NCBI GenBank assembly: GCA_964580525.1
Contig: CAZOKN010000005.1
Location: forward strand, 11,014-75,013
Length of the DNA: 64,000 nucleotides
Origin: CAZOKN01 sp964580525
Lineage (GTDB): Bacteria > Pseudomonadota > Alphaproteobacteria > Rickettsiales > UBA6187
Reading direction: 5' to 3'
This document shows, piece after piece, positions 34,625-42,778 of the stretch. The notes below the pieces were generated by a model. That model was given only the letters and a program-made list of their open reading frames with translations. It made no database searches and was not told the origin of the DNA. Positions within the stretch are counted from its first letter, which is position 1. Each line of letters starts with the position of its first letter. A program made the translations under genes and the position numbers.

Positions 34625-37192
34625 ATGAGCAGAGAAAATGTTGAAAAAGATAAAAAAACTGTAAATGTTCCTCCGGTAGGTCTTCCCTCTTGGATTAATC
34701 CACCTAAATCTCAACCTAAAACTTCCTGGGTTGTACAACCTAAAAAGCCTTCATCTGTGCCACATCCTCAGAGTTCGGCTAAATCAGAAAAACAACAAAG
34801 TGAAGAAATAACAGCAGGTTTTACTTGGGTTGAGGGAAAAAAGATAATTGATGGAAAAAAATATAAAAATTTCCTAAGAATTAATTTAGCATCTGAAGAT
34901 GTGGCTAGGGAAGTTTTATCTGCTATTGGTATGCAAGAAGGGCAGATAGGGCTTGAAGGTAAATCATTGTTTATTCCAATGATTGTTAATGCTAGTAAGC
35001 AAAATCCTGATAAAAAGATTTGTGCTTTGGATTTTCCAAATAAGGATATTTTAGCTAAATTTAAAGATTTATTTGGATTAGAAGAAGTCTTGTCTGACAA
35101 AGATAAAAGCAATCGTTTGAAGTGTGGTTACACAGAAAATTTAGATGGAAGAAAGTTTGAATTAAAGCTTAATAAAGAAGAAAAGTCTCTAGTAGTGGAA
35201 ATGCCTAAGGGGGAATATTGTAAAACCCTTAAGATTGAAGATGGTACGTTTACAGATAAAAATGGTAATCTTAAAAATGGTTTTAAATTTATTTTTGAAG
35301 ACCAGATACAGCGGGATATTTTTTTGAAATTGTGGGCTAGAAAGCCAGATAGCAATATAGATGATGTTAAATTGTCTGATGTGGAAGAACGAACAAATAT
35401 TTTTTATCTTGAAAAATCTAGCCTTAAATCTCGGGATGGTCGCGAATATGCAAAATTCAAACCTGGCCAAGCAGTATTATTTTCTAATACCTTAAACGAA
35501 AGCTCTATAGGAGGTTCTATTAACGGAAAAGCTAGTGTTTTGCATTTAAATCATTCAGTTATACTCGAGCCGGTGGAACTCAAAACCAAGGATTTGGCTG
35601 TTGAATTAAGAAAGCCACTACGTGAGAGTACACAACCTCGTTTACCAAAGACTCAAAGCGGATTTCTTAGATTGGTTGAGGGAGAGAAAAAGGAAGCTGC
35701 AAAACGTGAAGATATTGTTCCAGTATTGCCAGCTGTCTCAAAAGATCCTTCCCCTTATCCGGCTAATGTTATTCCAAAACCGAATATTGGTCCTCGTAAA
35801 GATAGAGCTGAAGACGATAAAGTATCCAGAAAACAAAATAAGCAAGGGACACCTAGCTCTGTTAAATTTGTTAGAACTGTAGGAGTTAGAACTGTAGGAT
35901 TAGAAGGTGTGGATGGTAAAAAAAAGATAAAGGAATATAAACAAAAGATAAATGTTTCCATTAGTGGAAGTGAAGGCAGAGATGAGCTGGAGGGGAAACC
36001 AGCAAATCCAAGTGAAAGCGAAAGCAAAGGTGAATTAGAGAGTAGTAAGCTAGCAAGTCCAAGCTCGAGCGCGGAGAAATTGCCTTCATTCCCTTCATTG
36101 CCTCCAAAGAGTAGTACTGTGGTGAGGAGTCCGATAATTAAAGGTGGTAGCTTACGAGGGATATTGAAAAATAAGTCACAAGGCATTTTATCACAAACAT
36201 CTAAGAAAAATGTTTTTGTTAGTTATGAAGCAGGCGCAATTCGTTTTAAATTTGAGAGTTCTATTGAGCGGGATGCGGCCATAGAGGCAGTAGAACAATC
36301 AGCTCGCGGTTTTAGAGAATTTTCTACGAAAAATTCTACCGAAGATACTATATGTTTACCATATAGCCCAGATAAACCTAGGATTGTATTGTTTCCCAAC
36401 GAAGCAATGAAGCAGTGGTTTATAACTGAGTTTGGTCTTGAAAAACGAATTAATGATGGTGTTATTGATACAAAAAATAAAAATGAAAGAGAGATATCCT
36501 TTTGTGGTGGTGGAGATATAGAAACTTTGCAGTTTTCTTTTATTACGGATAAAGGCAGAAGTGTTAGAGGAAAATCAGAGGTGAATGATTTTCCCATTCC
36601 AGATGCAGGTAAGGAAGGCAGTGTTGCTGCTTTAGCAAGATTGCATAGACAAAAAGCCTCCGACAGTACAGAATTTAAGGCTGGAGTGTTAAGCCCAAGA
36701 GTTTCAGAATCTTATATTGAGATAGCTGAATCTTATTTGAACTCTGTAGCGCAAGTATTTATGCAAGGCAGAGTTGTGGGGTTAGTTAACAAATCTTCTT
36801 ATGAGATAAAAGGTCCAATTGCAATTTCTGCAAGCGGTGGAGCAAATTATGGCAGATCTATGCATGGAACAAATGATTCTGTACGAGGAGAGCAAGTTAT
36901 TTCTGTGAATTTCCAAACAACAGAGGACGCAAAAGCTTTTTCTGAATATTTAAAAAACTCTGGCGTTGCCAGTAATACTCAAAAAGATGATAATGGTAAT
37001 CCTAAGGCAAAAGATGTTCAGAGTAGCAGAGGTTGTCACTCTATATTCCTTAATGAAACGGATTTTGAAAAATTAAGTATAGATTTTGCGAAATTACGTC
37101 GTAGTAGTGTTTTTTGTGATGGTAAATCTGAACTTAAATTCATACCAAGAGATTTAGAATTTGGATCGCAACAACACAAACAAAGGCAATAA
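34625..37192 (+). CDS. Large repeat protein of unknown function, 855 aa
   Basis: No family recognised. Strong ribosome binding site (AAAGGAG, 7 nt before ATG). A proline-rich head (1-60) precedes several related beta-alpha units: about 65-160 (NFLRINLASEDVAREVLSAIG), 162-240 (KFIFEDQIQRDIFLKLW), 528-640 (IRFKFESSIERDAAIEAV) and 730-835 (VISVNFQTTEDAKAFSEYL). Each unit seems to end with a shorter strand and helix (FPNKDILAKFKDLFGLEE; FPNEAMKQWFITEFGLEK; LNETDFEKLSIDFAKL). A Ser/Pro/Lys-rich linker spans 330-520. No signal peptide. The last unit resembles the C-terminus of the 1051-residue protein. Possibly a secreted multidomain protein. Confidence 0.7.
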   Translation: MSRENVEKDKKTVNVPPVGLPSWINPPKSQPKTSWVVQPKKPSSVPHPQSSAKSEKQQSEEITAGFTWVEGKKIIDGKKYKNFLRINLASEDVAREVLSAIGMQEGQIGLEGKSLFIPMIVNASKQNPDKKICALDFPNKDILAKFKDLFGLEEVLSDKDKSNRLKCGYTENLDGRKFELKLNKEEKSLVVEMPKGEYCKTLKIEDGTFTDKNGNLKNGFKFIFEDQIQRDIFLKLWARKPDSNIDDVKLSDVEERTNIFYLEKSSLKSRDGREYAKFKPGQAVLFSNTLNESSIGGSINGKASVLHLNHSVILEPVELKTKDLAVELRKPLRESTQPRLPKTQSGFLRLVEGEKKEAAKREDIVPVLPAVSKDPSPYPANVIPKPNIGPRKDRAEDDKVSRKQNKQGTPSSVKFVRTVGVRTVGLEGVDGKKKIKEYKQKINVSISGSEGRDELEGKPANPSESESKGELESSKLASPSSSAEKLPSFPSLPPKSSTVVRSPIIKGGSLRGILKNKSQGILSQTSKKNVFVSYEAGAIRFKFESSIERDAAIEAVEQSARGFREFSTKNSTEDTICLPYSPDKPRIVLFPNEAMKQWFITEFGLEKRINDGVIDTKNKNEREISFCGGGDIETLQFSFITDKGRSVRGKSEVNDFPIPDAGKEGSVAALARLHRQKASDSTEFKAGVLSPRVSESYIEIAESYLNSVAQVFMQGRVVGLVNKSSYEIKGPIAISASGGANYGRSMHGTNDSVRGEQVISVNFQTTEDAKAFSEYLKNSGVASNTQKDDNGNPKAKDVQSSRGCHSIFLNETDFEKLSIDFAKLRRSSVFCDGKSELKFIPRDLEFGSQQHKQRQ

Positions 37193-37209
37193 AATCTTAC
37201 AAAAAATAA

Positions 37210-37240
37210 AAGCCCCAGCCTGAAAAGATGGGGCTTTTTT
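37210..37240 (+). terminator. Intrinsic terminator after the 855-aa gene
   Basis: An 8-bp stem (AAGCCCCA 37210-37217 with TGGGGCTT 37229-37236) with an 11-nt loop, followed by a T-run to 37240. Confidence 0.85.
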
Positions 37241-37325
37241 ATTTATTTGCGTTTATTTGTGAATTAAAGTAGATGTGTAAATAGAAAACTGATTTAATTT
37301 TTCTACCTTGGAGGGTCTTATTTTT

Positions 37326-37649
37326 ATGAATAAAAATATTTTGGTTGCTGGCCTTTTTGCTTGTGCCTTGCCGGTTTGCTCTGCAATGGCTATTCCTATT
37401 CCAGCAGTTCAACCTGCTAACGTTCCTCCTGTGGTTCCGCCACCTTCTACAAGAGAAGTTGTGGGAGAAACTCGAGGTGAAAAATACACCAAAGCCTATG
37501 ACGCTTGTTATGAAGAAGCTGAATCAAAAACCAACAGTGCGGGTGACGATGCGTGGTCTGATTTCTTTAATCAATGCATGAAGAATAAGGGGTTTACTCC
37601 TGATCCTACTGATGAAAGTGTTGATGGCGAAGAAGGTACTATCCAGTAA
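37326..37649 (+). CDS. Small exported Pro-rich protein
   Basis: About 107 residues from the ATG at 37326, with GGAGG 11 nt upstream. A signal peptide (about 1-22, LPVCSAMA) is followed by a proline-rich stretch (PAVQPANVPPVVPPPS) and a helical acidic region with two Cys (YDACYEEAE and FFNQCMKNKGF) that could form one disulfide. No family recognised. Likely periplasmic. A hairpin follows its stop. Confidence 0.65.
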   Translation: MNKNILVAGLFACALPVCSAMAIPIPAVQPANVPPVVPPPSTREVVGETRGEKYTKAYDACYEEAESKTNSAGDDAWSDFFNQCMKNKGFTPDPTDESVDGEEGTIQ

Positions 37650-37669
37650 TCTGCTATTTTATTTATTAT

Positions 37670-37703
37670 GTGCTGCCATCTATTTAGAATTAGATGGTGG
37701 CAC
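37670..37703. terminator. Hairpin between convergent genes
   Basis: A 13-bp stem with two G-U pairs (37670-37682 with 37691-37703) and an 8-nt loop, followed by TATTTCC. It overlaps the last base of the doxX-like gene's stop codon. Likely 3' end of the small exported protein mRNA; the T-run is weak. Confidence 0.5.
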
Positions 37704-38230
37704 TATTTCCCCACCACCTCCTTATAATCTTCACAAGCCAGGAATTTCTTCCTAATGAAGTAGTCTAGGGATATTTTTCCTGCACCGTAAAACATTAGTA
37801 CAGTTAACAAAATCATCCAGTAAATATGCTGGATATTTTGTTCATATGTTAGCTGGATGCTAAGCGACATAGCGAATAATATAGCAGATGCGAATCTTGT
37901 GCCGAAACCAAAGAATAACAATATAGGGCAGATAAATTCAAAAGTTGTACCTACAAATGCAGCGATGTGTGGAGGGATGCCGGGAATTGGATGTTCGCTT
38001 TCAAATAAATATAATGTTGTTGACCAATCACCTTCACCAACACCAAGAAAGCCATAAGGCAATTTTAAAATTGCTGATTTCCAGAAAACATCTGCCATCC
38101 AAAGCCTTAGGCCAAGATTAACCAGCGGGCTTAAAAATTCTGCTGCCTTTAATTTCCACTCGAACAATTTAAATATGAAGGAAATTTTCTTTAAACAATC
38201 TTTACTTTTGCAAGCTGAATTATCTGACAT
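37703..38230 (-). CDS. DoxX family membrane protein
   Basis: 175 residues with four membrane helices starting near residue 33 (LSPLVNLGLRLWMADVFWKSAILKL), then IAAFVGTTFEFICPILLFFGFGTRFASAILFAM. This matches the DoxX family of small inner-membrane proteins linked to redox or thiol stress in some bacteria. The short Lys/Cys-rich N-terminus is cytoplasmic. Stands alone on its strand. Confidence 0.88.
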   Translation of the reverse strand: MSDNSACKSKDCLKKISFIFKLFEWKLKAAEFLSPLVNLGLRLWMADVFWKSAILKLPYGFLGVGEGDWSTTLYLFESEHPIPGIPPHIAAFVGTTFEFICPILLFFGFGTRFASAILFAMSLSIQLTYEQNIQHIYWMILLTVLMFYGAGKISLDYFIRKKFLACEDYKEVVGK

Positions 38231-38357
38231 TTTTGTCCCGCGCTAGATTTGAATATGATGAGGTAAACTATCAAAAGAAATATTATTATGCAAGCTGCAT
38301 AGTCTTTAATTGTTAGAGAAAGGTATTTCTGGTATAATAAAAAAATGAGGTGTGGCT

Positions 38358-38669
38358 TTGAAAAAAATATGTAGTTTTTTAATCCTGGTTATTATGTCTT
38401 TGCCTTTGCTTTCTTGCGATGAGAAGAAGAGTCGTACCGAAGAAAAGGAATATAACGTCCTTTTTCTTTATCCAGCGAGTGATAAGAGTGCTAAGCGGGT
38501 TTATATAGGCACTGTGAAGGGTTTGAGTAGCTGCAAGTATATTGCAGGACAATACTATTTTAAACGCAGATTTTTACTGAAAGAAAAATGGGCATATATA
38601 TGCTGCTTGCGAACAGAAAAAAATGAATGTGCTGAAGAGCATAAATATGATGGTGAGGAAAGTCATTAG
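38358..38669 (+). CDS. Small lipoprotein
   Basis: About 103 residues from a TTG at 38358, chosen because GAGG lies exactly 7 nt upstream; a GTG at 38352 is the alternative. The signal peptide ends in a lipobox (LPLLSC), so the mature protein starts at a lipidated Cys. The body has a beta-rich YNVLFLYPASD and paired cysteines (WAYICCLRTEKNEC). No family name known to me. Its stop overlaps that of the convergent glycosyltransferase gene by 4 bp. Confidence 0.7.
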   Translation: MKKICSFLILVIMSLPLLSCDEKKSRTEEKEYNVLFLYPASDKSAKRVYIGTVKGLSSCKYIAGQYYFKRRFLLKEKWAYICCLRTEKNECAEEHKYDGEESH

Positions 38670-39703
38670 TTCTTGCCAGCAGAAATTTTTTCCAATGCCT
38701 CATGCATTTTTTTTCCAATATTTTCAATATTATAATTTTTTACTGTTTCAAGGCCATTAACGGCGAGATTTTTTGCCTCGGCAGGATTTTTTATAAGCTG
38801 TTCAATAGCCAAGCTTAAAGCCATGCTATCATTTTTTGCTATAATCAGCGCATCTTTATTGTTGGTAGCTATTTCTGAAGGTCCCTCTGCATCGCTGGTA
38901 ATAATTGGTTTACCGAAAGCTAATGCTTCCAACAATATTATGCCAAATGGTTCGCTTAGAGATGTTAGGCAGAAAATATCAATATTATCAAATAATTCTT
39001 CCTTATTCTGAATCCATCCTTTGAACTCTATTATATCTTCAATCTCCAAATTTTTGGCCAATTCTTTCAATGCAGATTCTTCTTCTCCACTGCCACCAAT
39101 AACAGCCTTTATTTTGATATTTCTATTCTTAAGATGAGCGATTGCATGTAAAAAAACATCAAAGCCTTTCTTTTTGATGAAACGCCCCATAGTTCCGATC
39201 GTTGGCGTGGAATTAAATTGTTTTATTTCAGGTTGTTGAGGCAGTAATCTAATCATATTTGGTATCTTGAAGATTGTTGCCTCTATTTGGCCAGCCTTTA
39301 TAACAGTTTTTCGCAAATCTTCAGTGATTGCAAAAATGGCATCAGCGCCAATCAGGTGCTTTATGTTGTAATTATGTGTTACTCCCACTAGCGGGCATTT
39401 AGTAGTACGGCAGGGTGATTTAAGTAAGTTAAAAGCCCTATTTCCATGTGCTATGGCGGCATCAGGATTTAATTGTTTTAGTATTTTGCGCAAATAGCTT
39501 TTAGCAAAAATATCCCATGCGCCGAGATTTTTGACTTCAATTATATTCACATTAACTTTAACTAGGGCAGGGCGTATTTTAGCTTTTGGGTGGATTATAG
39601 CTGTAACTTTATCGCCTTGTAATTTTAGCGCTTCGCAATAATCAATAAAGGCCTGTTCAATTCCACCAAGACCACGGCCAAACATTGCGTTTATGATGTG
39701 CAC
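38666..39703 (-). CDS. Glycosyltransferase family 4 protein
   Basis: About 345 residues. N-terminal GT-B domain starts HIINAMFGRGLGGIEQAF; the C-terminal domain has TIGTMGRFIKKKGFD, FKGWIQNKEELF and the nucleotide-sugar motif SLSEPFGIILLEALAFGKPIITSDAEGPSEI (given here in part: EPFGIILLEAL). It probably adds a sugar to lipopolysaccharide or another envelope glycan. A GTG at 39703 is chosen because GGAG lies 7 nt upstream; a TTG one codon earlier is possible. Acceptor and donor unknown. Confidence 0.88.
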   Translation of the reverse strand: MHIINAMFGRGLGGIEQAFIDYCEALKLQGDKVTAIIHPKAKIRPALVKVNVNIIEVKNLGAWDIFAKSYLRKILKQLNPDAAIAHGNRAFNLLKSPCRTTKCPLVGVTHNYNIKHLIGADAIFAITEDLRKTVIKAGQIEATIFKIPNMIRLLPQQPEIKQFNSTPTIGTMGRFIKKKGFDVFLHAIAHLKNRNIKIKAVIGGSGEEESALKELAKNLEIEDIIEFKGWIQNKEELFDNIDIFCLTSLSEPFGIILLEALAFGKPIITSDAEGPSEIATNNKDALIIAKNDSMALSLAIEQLIKNPAEAKNLAVNGLETVKNYNIENIGKKMHEALEKISAGKN

Positions 39704-39768
39704 CAAAGTTCTCCAAACTAATTTGGAGGTAACCTATAGCAAAATGGTAAAATGGTAAAATGCTAATT

Positions 39769-40032
39769 TTAATTTATGAAAAACTCGTGCTTAACCGCCC
39801 TGAAATCGGAAGGTTTAATAAGCTGGCATGATTCAACAGTTACAGAATGTAATTTGCCATCAAGCTCTCTTTCCCAGAAATTTAGGAATTTCATTAAAAC
39901 GGGGAAATCTGGGTTTTTATCGTAATCCTGCCATAAATATGTTTGAAGCAAAGAAGGGTGATCCGGCATGTGATATAGGATTTTTGCCGTTGTAAGCCTA
40001 AAATCGTGTAACATTAACTCAAAATCGGTCAT
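39769..40032 (-). CDS. Usg family protein
   Basis: 87 residues, matching the small Usg-like family of alphaproteobacteria: TDFELMLHDFRLTTAKILYHMPDHP, then LLQTYLWQDYD and FPVLMKFLNFWERELDGKLHSV (pieces quoted separately). Function not established; it is usually next to unrelated housekeeping genes. GGAG lies 10 nt before the ATG. Confidence 0.85.
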   Translation of the reverse strand: MTDFELMLHDFRLTTAKILYHMPDHPSLLQTYLWQDYDKNPDFPVLMKFLNFWERELDGKLHSVTVESCQLIKPSDFRAVKHEFFIN

Positions 40033-40184
40033 AAAAACAATTCTCCAGCTAAACTACTTGTCTGCCTGTGTTCCATTATACCACAAAAAAGGTTAAAAAT
40101 GAATTAAAAAATGGTGGCTTAGTTACTTGATTTCCCTACACAAGCGTGTATGTTAGAATCCTTATAAAAATAAGGAAAGTCGTT

Positions 40185-41489
40185 ATGATACCACGCTATT
40201 CACGTCCTGAAATGGTTGCAATATGGGAAGCTAAAAACAGATTTAAAATCTGGTTTGAGATTGAAGCACACGCTTGCGATGCGATGGTGAAGCTGGGAGT
40301 TGTTCCTAAAAAAGATGCAGAAAATATTTGGAAAAATGCTCCAAAGGAATGGAATGATAGCGACATTGCTAAAATTGACGAAATTGAACGTGTGACAAAG
40401 CATGACGTTATTGCTTTTCTAACTCATCTGGCAACTTATATAGGCGATAGTAGTCGTTTTGTGCATCAGGGAATGACTAGTTCTGACGTGCTTGATACAT
40501 GTCTTTCCGTGCAGCTTAAACAGGCTTCGGATATATTAATCAAAGATATGGAAAATCTTTTAGCAGCTTTGAAAAAGCGTGCTTTTGAAACGAAAGACAT
40601 GGTTTGTATGGGCAGAAGCCATGGTATACATGCTGAACCTGTTACCATAGGGCTTAAATTTGCACGTTTTTACGCTGAAATGAAAAGAAACCTTGAGCGC
40701 TTGAAAAATGCTCGTGATGAAGTGGCAACTTGTGCGATTTCCGGCGCTGTAGGAACTTATGCTAATATAGACCCTTCGGTGCAGGAATATGTAGCGAAGA
40801 AGCTTGGTCTTTCTTCGGAACCTGTTTCAACTCAAGTGATTCCGCGTGATCGCCATGCGATGTATTTTGCAACACTGGGTGTTATAGCTAGTTCAATTGA
40901 AAATATTGCTGTAGAAGTTCGTCATATGCAGCGTACGGAAGTTCTGGAAGCGGAGGAGTTTTTCTCTAAGGGACAGAAGGGTAGTTCTGCCATGCCACAT
41001 AAGAGAAATCCTGTATTATCAGAAAATCTGACTGGTCTTGCACGAATTGTGCGTGGCTATGTGAATCCAGCTCTGGAGAATGTGGCATTGTGGCATGAGC
41101 GCGATATTTCACATTCATCTGTTGAGCGTATGATTGCCCCGGATGCTACAGTGACGTTGGATTTTGCCCTTGCAAGGCTTACGGGCTTGATTGAAAATCT
41201 GGTGATTTATCCTGAAAATATTGAAAAAAATCTTAACAAACTTGGTGGTTTGGTTTTCTCGCAGCGCGTGCTTTTGGCACTTACGCAAAAAGGTGTTAGC
41301 CGTGAGGATTCTTATAAGCTTGTGCAGCGCAATGCTATGAAGGTTTGGGAACAAGGAAAAGACTTCCTTGCTGAGCTTAAGAGCGATAAGGAAGTTACTG
41401 ATAATCTGTCTAAAAAAGACTTAGAAGAATTGTTCGATATAACCTATCACACTAAGAATGTGGATTATATTTTCAGGCAGGTTTTTTAG
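40185..41489 (+). CDS. purB: Adenylosuccinate lyase
   Basis: 434 residues from the ATG at 40185, with AAGGAAAG 5 nt upstream; the open frame extends 13 codons further but without support. Landmarks: TKHDVIAFLTHLA, HQGMTSSDVLDT, GRSHGIHAEPVT with a catalytic His, and the fumarase/aspartase signature GSSAMPHKRNPV near residue 265. Catalyses two purine steps, forming AICAR and AMP with fumarate release. Soluble homotetramer. Normal length. Confidence 0.96.
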   Translation: MIPRYSRPEMVAIWEAKNRFKIWFEIEAHACDAMVKLGVVPKKDAENIWKNAPKEWNDSDIAKIDEIERVTKHDVIAFLTHLATYIGDSSRFVHQGMTSSDVLDTCLSVQLKQASDILIKDMENLLAALKKRAFETKDMVCMGRSHGIHAEPVTIGLKFARFYAEMKRNLERLKNARDEVATCAISGAVGTYANIDPSVQEYVAKKLGLSSEPVSTQVIPRDRHAMYFATLGVIASSIENIAVEVRHMQRTEVLEAEEFFSKGQKGSSAMPHKRNPVLSENLTGLARIVRGYVNPALENVALWHERDISHSSVERMIAPDATVTLDFALARLTGLIENLVIYPENIEKNLNKLGGLVFSQRVLLALTQKGVSREDSYKLVQRNAMKVWEQGKDFLAELKSDKEVTDNLSKKDLEELFDITYHTKNVDYIFRQVF

Positions 41490-41502
41490 AGATAAGAACC
41501 TT

Positions 41503-41535
41503 GGAACTTATGAATATTAGAAATTCTTAAGTTCC
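41503..41535. repeat. Inverted repeat after purB
   Basis: GGAACTTA (41503-41510) pairs with TAAGTTCC (41528-41535) around a 17-nt AT-rich loop. There is no T-run, so it is a stem-loop of uncertain role at the purB 3' end. Confidence 0.5.
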
Positions 41536-41569
41536 TATATTCTAAAGTTCTAAATTATTGTCTTTCTCC

Positions 41570-41598
41570 TTGACACCTAGGTCAAAAATAAATATACC
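41570..41598 (+). promoter_or_regulatory. Promoter of tRNA-Met
   Basis: A consensus -35 TTGACA (41570-41575) and TATACC (41593-41598) are 17 bp apart. The predicted start is about 20 bp before the tRNA. TTGAC and GTCAA flank the spacer start as a short palindrome (41570-41584). Confidence 0.65.
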
Positions 41599-41623
41599 CG
41601 AGGCTCCTAAAAAAAGTAAGGTT

Positions 41624-41698
41624 GGCTGGGTAGCTCAGAGGTAGAGCAGGAGGATCATAATCTCTTGGTCGGGGGTTCAAGTCCCTCCCCAGCTACCA
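41624..41698 (+). tRNA. tRNA-Met (CAT)
   Basis: 75 nt with acceptor GGCTGGG/CCCAGCT, D-arm GCTCAGAGGTAGAGC, anticodon loop ATCATAA giving CAT, T-arm GGGGGTTCAAGTCCCTC and encoded CCA. It lacks the initiator features, so it is elongator Met; the lysidine-modified Ile (CAT) type cannot be excluded from sequence alone. Its last base touches the stop codon of the convergent gene. Confidence 0.88.
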
Positions 41699-42760
41699 TT
41701 AATATTCTCGCCCCGGTGTTGCATCTGTTCGTAGAACTAATCTTCTGAAATTAGTATTTTCTGATTGTCGGTTTTGAACAATTTCGTCACGACTGTGAAT
41801 AACATTTGATAATAATGGACTGTTATTAAGAACAAGCAAATCTCCACTTTGTAGAGCTATTTTGGTAGGGGTAATTGAATTAATTACATTAGTAAGGTTT
41901 TCGTAAGATTGTTTGGCATGTGGGCCATTTGGTCTTATGTTACCGAATTCTGAATATTGTATTCCTATATTTTTGCCATTTTCGCTTATGCGAAAAATAG
42001 GGAAAGGTGCTGAATGAACATCNNNNNNNNNNCCGTTATCAGTTATTGAGGTAAAGTTTGCTTCTGAGAGAATTTTTCTGTCATGTTCACTTAAACAATC
42101 CCATATATTTTTAGCGGAAATGAAATTTGTGCTTACACCTTCATTATTTTGAACGCATAGCAAAGCCGTGTATTCTGGAATTTCTTCAGGGGATGCGATG
42201 GATGAGTTATCTGTGTGCCACGGTATGGGTATTGCGGTGTCAAAATCATTTTTTGGTTTATAAGGTGCAGGGGTTAAAATTCTTGCACGTGTTTCAGTCT
42301 CGGACGCTATAAAAGCCAGTCCCAGAGGGCCACATAATAGGCCTGCAAAAACGGAAGATGCAGTTAGAATCTTTTGGTTAGTATAAAATTTTGCCGATAG
42401 TTTATCTTCTTTTGGTACTTCTACAGGTTCAAGATTTATTCCACTTATGTGAATTATTGGGGTTTCGCCATTTTTAAATTTTATAATATCATTCATAAAT
42501 CCAATGCTATCTGGTTCAGTATGCACAGTGGATTCTTTTGCTTTACGAGCCAGATCAATGACGAGTCTGTCTGGTAATTGTTTTGTTTTAGACCTTTTAC
42601 TTTTTCCTTCTTTTATTCTTTCTTCTTCTATTTCAATGTGATTTTTTATAAATTCTGGAAAATATTTTGCTAAAGATTCTGGTGCTTTAGTTTTTGTTAC
42701 AATCGTGCTGCTGAACCTACGTAAAGCACTTTGCAAAGGAAGGTAATATTTTGTAATCAT
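41699..42760 (-). CDS. TauD-like 2OG-Fe(II) oxygenase family protein
   Basis: About 353 residues including an N-run. The iron-binding HxD motif is H182-x-D184 in IPWHTDNSS. The distal part has GDLLVLNNSPLLSNVIH with the probable third ligand His (about 322), and FRRLVLRTD with the 2-oxoglutarate-binding Arg. The order matches the TauD/TfdA and clavaminate-synthase-like clan. Residues 1-120 form a Lys/Glu-rich helical extension not typical of TauD. Substrate unknown. Residues at 42023-42032 are undetermined but the frame continues on both sides. Confidence 0.75.
   Translation of the reverse strand: MITKYYLPLQSALRRFSSTIVTKTKAPESLAKYFPEFIKNHIEIEEERIKEGKSKRSKTKQLPDRLVIDLARKAKESTVHTEPDSIGFMNDIIKFKNGETPIIHISGINLEPVEVPKEDKLSAKFYTNQKILTASSVFAGLLCGPLGLAFIASETETRARILTPAPYKPKNDFDTAIPIPWHTDNSSIASPEEIPEYTALLCVQNNEGVSTNFISAKNIWDCLSEHDRKILSEANFTSITDNXXXXDVHSAPFPIFRISENGKNIGIQYSEFGNIRPNGPHAKQSYENLTNVINSITPTKIALQSGDLLVLNNSPLLSNVIHSRDEIVQNRQSENTNFRRLVLRTDATPGREY
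42023..42032. other. Assembly gap (10 N) inside the oxygenase gene
   Basis: Ten undetermined bases within the oxygenase gene. The same frame is open on both sides, so the gap length is consistent with 10 plus or minus a multiple of 3. Confidence 0.95.
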
Positions 42761-42778
42761 GATTTTTTCTTTTTGACT

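Noticed and set aside
35755..36186. A 143-codon frame opposite the 855-residue gene
   Set aside because: It reads the complement of the low-complexity linker; Leu/Ser/Pro-rich product, no start signal.
39741..39770. A short AAAATGGT-like tandem repeat resembling a CRISPR or phase-variable tract
   Set aside because: Only about three 8-bp units in non-coding DNA, with no spacers and no cas genes.
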